This document shows, piece after piece, positions 25,614-28,586 of a stretch of DNA of 28,586 nt. Position 1 is the first letter of the stretch. Each line of letters opens with the position of its first letter. The translations under genes were made by a program, and so were the position numbers. The DNA is taken from positions 1 through 28,586 of the IMG/VR virus record IMGVR_UViG_3300034104_002426; one strand, given 5' to 3'. The DNA comes from a virus. The notes beneath the pieces are model-generated. The model was not told where the DNA came from. It saw nothing but the letters and a program-made list of their open reading frames with translations, and did not search any database.

Positions 25614-25645
25614 CAAATATACGAAAATTATCTGATATAACCTAA
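25614..25645 (-). promoter_or_regulatory. candidate host-type promoter of the primase operon
   Basis: The minus strand has TATATTTG (25621-25614), matching the Bacteroidetes -7 box TAnnTTTG, with TTAG (3 of 4 matches to TTTG) 20 bases upstream. The -7 box is embedded in a 13-base sequence, TTCGTATATTTGT, that is identical to the one before the glycan operon. The box ends 19 bases before ATG 25594. Confidence 0.5.
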
Positions 25646-25846
25646 TTAATGGTTAGAATTCTTTACATCATACAGGAAGTCTGCCAAAAATTGTAATTTA
25701 TTAGCAATTTGTTCTCTTGGTACATTATTGGTTACCATTCCTTTAAGGTCTATTAATGATAATGCTGCTATTTGAAGTGCATCATCTTTTGCGTTTAAAT
25801 AAGCTTCGGATATTCCGTACTTTTTTGAAATTTCAGGTATTGTCAT
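25646..25846 (-). CDS. small hypothetical protein with helix-turn-helix-like start
   Basis: 66 residues, not recognised. The opening TIPEISKKYGISEAYL resembles a short helix-turn-helix, and the rest (LQIAALSLIDL, EQIANKLQFLADFLYDV) is amphipathic helix. It could be a small DNA-binding or protein-interaction factor; without a longer homologous domain this stays open. It follows the GIY-YIG gene by 5 bases and ends 51 bases before the primase ATG, where a separate promoter lies. No recognisable ribosome-binding site is present. Confidence 0.65.
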   Translation of the reverse strand: MTIPEISKKYGISEAYLNAKDDALQIAALSLIDLKGMVTNNVPREQIANKLQFLADFLYDVKNSNH

Positions 25847-25851
25847 AACTA

Positions 25852-26262
25852 TTAATTTAGTATATCCCTACGGAAGAATTTTCCCATAAGGTTTTCATTT
25901 ATTGCTTGTTCATTGGCAAGTACATCGTAATGAAACTGCCATTTAATTTCGTAATATGATAAGGATTTCTTTGAGAAGCAAAACTGGATAATCTCTCTTT
26001 CAAAATCACCAGCTCTACCCTCTTTTACTTCGGACTTAATCCATTCGTTTGATGAATAGTATTTCTCCCAATCGGAAGCACTTCTAACAACTCTCTTTCT
26101 AGTCTTACCCTTAAGGGGCTTCAATCTTCGAACCTGATTTAGGGATTTCTTCCCTATATAAAATCTACCAGTTGGTATGTGTATCATTTTATAGACAAAC
26201 CCAACTGCACCTTCCGGTGTGTTTTCCTCCGTAACAATATTTCCATTAAATTTCCAGCTCAC
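25852..26262 (-). CDS. GIY-YIG family nuclease-like protein
   Basis: 136 residues. The GIY-YIG core is visible as GFVYKMIHIPTGRFYIGKK (21-39), with a possible catalytic Glu at E105 (SYYEIKWQF) and Asn-containing INEN near 121. The N-terminus SWKFNGNIVTEENTPEGAVGFVY and the SASDWEKYYSS segment match a compact family found across T4-like phages, often labelled Seg-like endonuclease. There is no separate DNA-binding domain, so it may not be an active homing enzyme. The start is GTG, directly after the upstream TAA; the next ATG would delete the GIY motif, so GTG is well supported. It lies between small unknown genes rather than inside a conserved gene. Confidence 0.82.
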   Translation of the reverse strand: MSWKFNGNIVTEENTPEGAVGFVYKMIHIPTGRFYIGKKSLNQVRRLKPLKGKTRKRVVRSASDWEKYYSSNEWIKSEVKEGRAGDFEREIIQFCFSKKSLSYYEIKWQFHYDVLANEQAINENLMGKFFRRDILN

Positions 26263-26493
26263 TTATTTATTTTTTGCAGTATTTACACTAGCTGCGTAAG
26301 TTTTAGATGGATTGAATCCTCCAGTTGTACCACCCAATTGTCCACCTCTTGGTTTTGATAAATCGGTTTTTATCAAATCTTTTGAGTTTTGAAATGGGAA
26401 TTCTACACCAATAGGAGTCTTATCAATACCTTTTGTATTAGCTTGAGAATCTTTTGGCTTTTTAGTTAATAATAATTCTACTATTTTAGACAT
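26263..26493 (-). CDS. small hypothetical phage protein
   Basis: 76 residues, not recognised. A short helix (SKIVELLLTKKP) is followed by a polar, probably disordered chain with a Gly/Thr/Asn-rich segment (RGGQLGGTTGGFNPSKTY) and a basic end. It contains no cysteines or membrane segment. The ATG is preceded by the late-type motif 22 bases upstream, and the stop abuts the GTG of the nuclease gene, so these genes form a unit. The late-type motif and neighbouring virion genes suggest a small structural or assembly protein, but this is inference. Confidence 0.65.
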   Translation of the reverse strand: MSKIVELLLTKKPKDSQANTKGIDKTPIGVEFPFQNSKDLIKTDLSKPRGGQLGGTTGGFNPSKTYAASVNTAKNK

Positions 26494-26515
26494 TTTTCTT
26501 AGTTATTTAATTACC

Positions 26516-26524
26516 TATAAATAT
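26516..26524 (-). promoter_or_regulatory. ATAyTTATA motif, putative late promoter
   Basis: The minus strand reads ATATTTATA exactly, 22 bases before ATG 26493, in the 35-base gap after the 285-residue gene. Confidence 0.42.
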
Positions 26525-26528
26525 AACA

Positions 26529-27386
26529 TTATGTATCGAAACGAATAATAAAGTTTACTGGATAGTCTGGTAGTGACTTTATTGGTTGTGGTAATTTTGC
26601 TACAGCTACCATATTCAAATCATTATCATATAATCCAATCGTAGTAATATAGGGTGCTAAAAATGAACCAGTTCTATCTATTGATGAGCTGTATTCGAAG
26701 TCTGCAAATCCACCAGTTACAGTTGGATTTATCGATGATGTTATTGATGTTAATTTTATTTTACCAAAATCAGTTCCATTAAAATCAACCGCTGATGGGT
26801 TTTGGGAAACATTGAATTCATTTTCTAATACTGAAATGAATATTTCGTTTTCATATATTGTTTTGGTTGAACGATAACTTAAAGTAAATTGATTTAATAC
26901 AGAACCACTAACTACATCTTTAGTAACAACTACCAATCCCCTATCATAAAATATATTACCTTTAATGTTACTACCAGAATCTATAAGATTTGAATATCCA
27001 TCATCAGTATATGTTCTTCCTAATGTTTCATCTTCCAATATTACAGTACCAACTTTCATACCCTCACCATAGTATCGTTGTGGTACTGAAAAAACCGCCA
27101 TTTCATTTTCTAAAACTCTTTCATCGGTTGATGCATAGGATTTTCGTAACCCAACTTCCGTCAATACAGATGCAGTGGCTGAATTTCTATAAAATTGTGC
27201 TTTTATAGAACGAAATAAACTTATTTTAGAAAATCCGTTAGATTTCTCATCTATTTCAGAATCATAATCACCAAAACTACCACTTTTAGCGAAAATAGGT
27301 TTAATATCATTTTCATCCAAAGTCCATTCTTTATAAACTTTAATTGGTCTTGTGATTATATCGGATTTGGAAATTTCTTTAATCAT
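26529..27386 (-). CDS. virion structural protein, related to 27463-28586
   Basis: 285 residues, beta-rich, with no enzymatic motif. The C-terminal third contains IFISVLENEFNVSQNPS (about 182-198) and a closing block PYITTIGLYDNDLNMVAVAKLPQPIKS (about 243-270). The upstream protein ends with the matching FFVRATNREFNYSNNPT and FITTVGLLNDSNEMIAVAKTSQPIVKS, so both share a terminal domain. I recall this ending (ITxIGLYNDxxExLAVAKLxxP) from virion proteins of T4-like marine phages. The protein also has an internal IFYDRGLVVVTKD strand where the partner has FYPDRGIIVLNAE. A baseplate or tail role is likely but unproven. It is separated from the paralogue by a terminator and has its own motif. Confidence 0.78.
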   Translation of the reverse strand: MIKEISKSDIITRPIKVYKEWTLDENDIKPIFAKSGSFGDYDSEIDEKSNGFSKISLFRSIKAQFYRNSATASVLTEVGLRKSYASTDERVLENEMAVFSVPQRYYGEGMKVGTVILEDETLGRTYTDDGYSNLIDSGSNIKGNIFYDRGLVVVTKDVVSGSVLNQFTLSYRSTKTIYENEIFISVLENEFNVSQNPSAVDFNGTDFGKIKLTSITSSINPTVTGGFADFEYSSSIDRTGSFLAPYITTIGLYDNDLNMVAVAKLPQPIKSLPDYPVNFIIRFDT

Positions 27387-27399
27387 CTATTATTTTTTA

Positions 27400-27408
27400 T
27401 ATAAATAT
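27400..27408 (-). promoter_or_regulatory. ATAyTTATA motif, putative late promoter
   Basis: The minus strand reads ATATTTATA exactly, 13 bases before ATG 27386 and just after the terminator of the preceding gene. A terminator followed by this motif is the strongest positional argument that the motif starts transcription. Confidence 0.48.
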
Positions 27409-27418
27409 TCCTTAAACT

Positions 27419-27439
27419 AAAAACCCCCTTTCGGGGGTT
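27419..27439 (-). terminator. intrinsic terminator with GAAA tetraloop
   Basis: On the minus strand AACCCCC-GAAA-GGGGGTT forms a perfect 7-base-pair stem with a GNRA tetraloop, followed by a T run (TTTTT including the stem end, then AG and TTT). It lies 23 bases after the stop at 27463 and isolates the upstream virion gene from the next one. Confidence 0.85.
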
Positions 27440-27462
27440 CTTATATTGTGTTTATTTTTTAA

Positions 27463-28586
27463 TTAGAATGATAATTTAACTTTAATAAGTACTTCTTTAT
27501 CAAATGATTTAACAATTGGTTGAGAAGTTTTAGCTACCGCAATCATTTCGTTTGAATCATTCAATAAACCTACAGTTGTAATGAACGTTTGTGGGTCAGT
27601 TTCAAAAGTTGTTTCTACAAATGAACCATCTACTTTTGTATAAGTTGGATTATTTGAATAGTTAAACTCTCTATTTGTTGCTCTTACAAAGAAGTGTTGA
27701 GTAGAAATGTTTTCAGTTCTACGTGCTTCAAAATCAGTACCTCTTTGAATTGCCTGTAATAATCTATATTGATTAAACATTTCAGCTCCAGTTGAATGAG
27801 AAGGTGATACACTACCACTTTGAATAATTGCCCCATCTTTAGTATAGATTGTTTGGTTATTGATAGCACCTAACGTAGTACCAATTGCTTCAGCGTTAAG
27901 AACAATAATACCTCTATCAGGATAGAATAAACCAAATCCTTGTCCGTTTGATGAAGTTGGTGTATTGATAGTTGCTTCATTTTCAGTTCCTAAATTTAAT
28001 GAACCAGATACAACTTTAAATGTTCTACCACTTAAACCTAAATCATCACCAAATTTCTTACCACTATTATCAATAAAAGTAAACGTACCATTTCCAGCAG
28101 TTAATTTTAATGACCAGTTACCAGCATCCATCTTTTCTCTATATCTACTTCTAGCTACGTTGATTATATAAACAGCGTTGCAATCAGTTAATACACCAGC
28201 CGAATTCTCAAATGAGAATTTAGTATCAGTTGGGTCTAATAACATTGCTCTATATTGAGCGTAAGTTGCTTTAGTTGCAAGAAGTGCAGAATCATTAACA
28301 TCCAATGTCATTGAACCACTACCATTAACATGTCCATACGCTATAGCAAATTGTACTTCAGCGGTATCAGAAAATGTTACTGGATTGTAATCATAAACAT
28401 TTGCATAATAGTATCCGCTTGTTGCGGTAGTTTGTGCAGATGCTGTGAAAAATTGTGCCAATGAACCAGAATCACCAGACCATAATCCGGTAGTAACTAC
28501 TTCAGTTTTTGCATTAACTTTATCAAAATCACCAAATCTTTTGTAAATACCAGTAGTTACACCACCAGTATTGGTAGCGATTTGTT
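27463..28586 (-). CDS. virion structural protein, N-terminus cut by window edge
   Basis: The frame is open to the window edge with at least 373 residues. A TTG at 28461 could be read as a start, but the upstream codons continue a plausible beta-rich protein (NTGGVTTGIYKRFGDF, then GLWSGDSGSLAQFF), so the real start is outside the window. Ser/Thr/Gly-rich beta sequence continues to the C-terminus. FYPDRGIIVLNAE (about 180-192 counted from the TTG) and the final block FITTVGLLNDSNEMIAVAKTSQPIVKS match the 285-residue protein downstream, so the two are paralogous at least over the C-terminal part. A strong terminator follows the stop. It is probably a tail, baseplate or neck component; the exact role is unknown. 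Confidence 0.82.
   Translation of the reverse strand, partial: QIATNTGGVTTGIYKRFGDFDKVNAKTEVVTTGLWSGDSGSLAQFFTASAQTTATSGYYYANVYDYNPVTFSDTAEVQFAIAYGHVNGSGSMTLDVNDSALLATKATYAQYRAMLLDPTDTKFSFENSAGVLTDCNAVYIINVARSRYREKMDAGNWSLKLTAGNGTFTFIDNSGKKFGDDLGLSGRTFKVVSGSLNLGTENEATINTPTSSNGQGFGLFYPDRGIIVLNAEAIGTTLGAINNQTIYTKDGAIIQSGSVSPSHSTGAEMFNQYRLLQAIQRGTDFEARRTENISTQHFFVRATNREFNYSNNPTYTKVDGSFVETTFETDPQTFITTVGLLNDSNEMIAVAKTSQPIVKSFDKEVLIKVKLSF

Noticed and set aside
28459-28461. A TTG start that would make the first virion protein 332 residues long
   Set aside because: The frame continues open to the window edge with protein-like sequence, and no upstream motif or ribosome site supports this TTG. The gene is partial.
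1-28586. tRNA genes, CRISPR arrays, insertion sequences and integrase or attachment sites
   Set aside because: I saw no cloverleaf-like sequences, direct-repeat arrays, transposase genes or integrase genes, and coding density leaves almost no room for them. A dedicated tRNA scan was not possible.

Overview
This window looks like part of the genome of a large tailed phage of the T4-like (myovirus) type, probably infecting a Bacteroidetes/Flavobacteria-type host. The phage assignment rests on recognisable T4-type proteins: portal gp20, large terminase gp17, a gp61-like primase, a gp47/gp46-type recombination nuclease and a giant tail fibre with an S74 auto-processing chaperone. The host assignment is inference. 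The DNA is strongly AT-rich, starts almost never have a Shine-Dalgarno sequence, and the glycan operon has a full Bacteroidetes promoter (TTTG, 20 bases, TATATTTG).

Every gene but one lies on the minus strand, so transcription runs from high to low coordinates. In that order the window holds: two related virion proteins (28586-26529, the first cut by the window edge) separated by a terminator; a small protein, a GIY-YIG nuclease and another small protein (26493-25646); a primase overlapping a fused gp47-gp46 nuclease/ATPase (25594-21513); a plus-strand ribbon-helix-helix regulator (21350-21523); a 2507-residue tail fibre (21258-13735); a small coiled-coil protein (13698-13447); a four-gene overlapping glycan operon (13406-8968); a paralogue of the small coiled-coil protein (8922-8527); a 1114-residue protein with two different nucleotidyltransferase domains (8496-5152); and the packaging/portal block (5100-1). 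Coding density is very high and no gene-free stretch exceeds 100 bases.

The most interesting system is the glycan operon. It encodes a fused GT4-methyltransferase-GT25-like protein, a homologue of the autotransporter O-heptosyltransferases (AAH/TibC type), and separate versions of the two HldE activities (heptose-7-phosphate kinase and heptose-1-phosphate adenylyltransferase). Together these would let the phage activate a heptose-like sugar and attach it to a protein. The Ser/Thr-rich giant fibre next door is the obvious candidate acceptor, but that link is inference.

Two promoter classes seem to divide the window. A 9-base motif, ATAyTTATA on the coding strand, lies 13-40 bases before nine starts, nearly all structural or assembly genes. 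It is absent before the primase block and the glycan operon, which instead carry a host-like TATATTTG box inside a shared 13-base sequence. This suggests late versus early/middle control. Two intrinsic terminators, both for minus-strand transcripts, are visible; one lies inside the coding sequence of the opposing plus-strand regulator.
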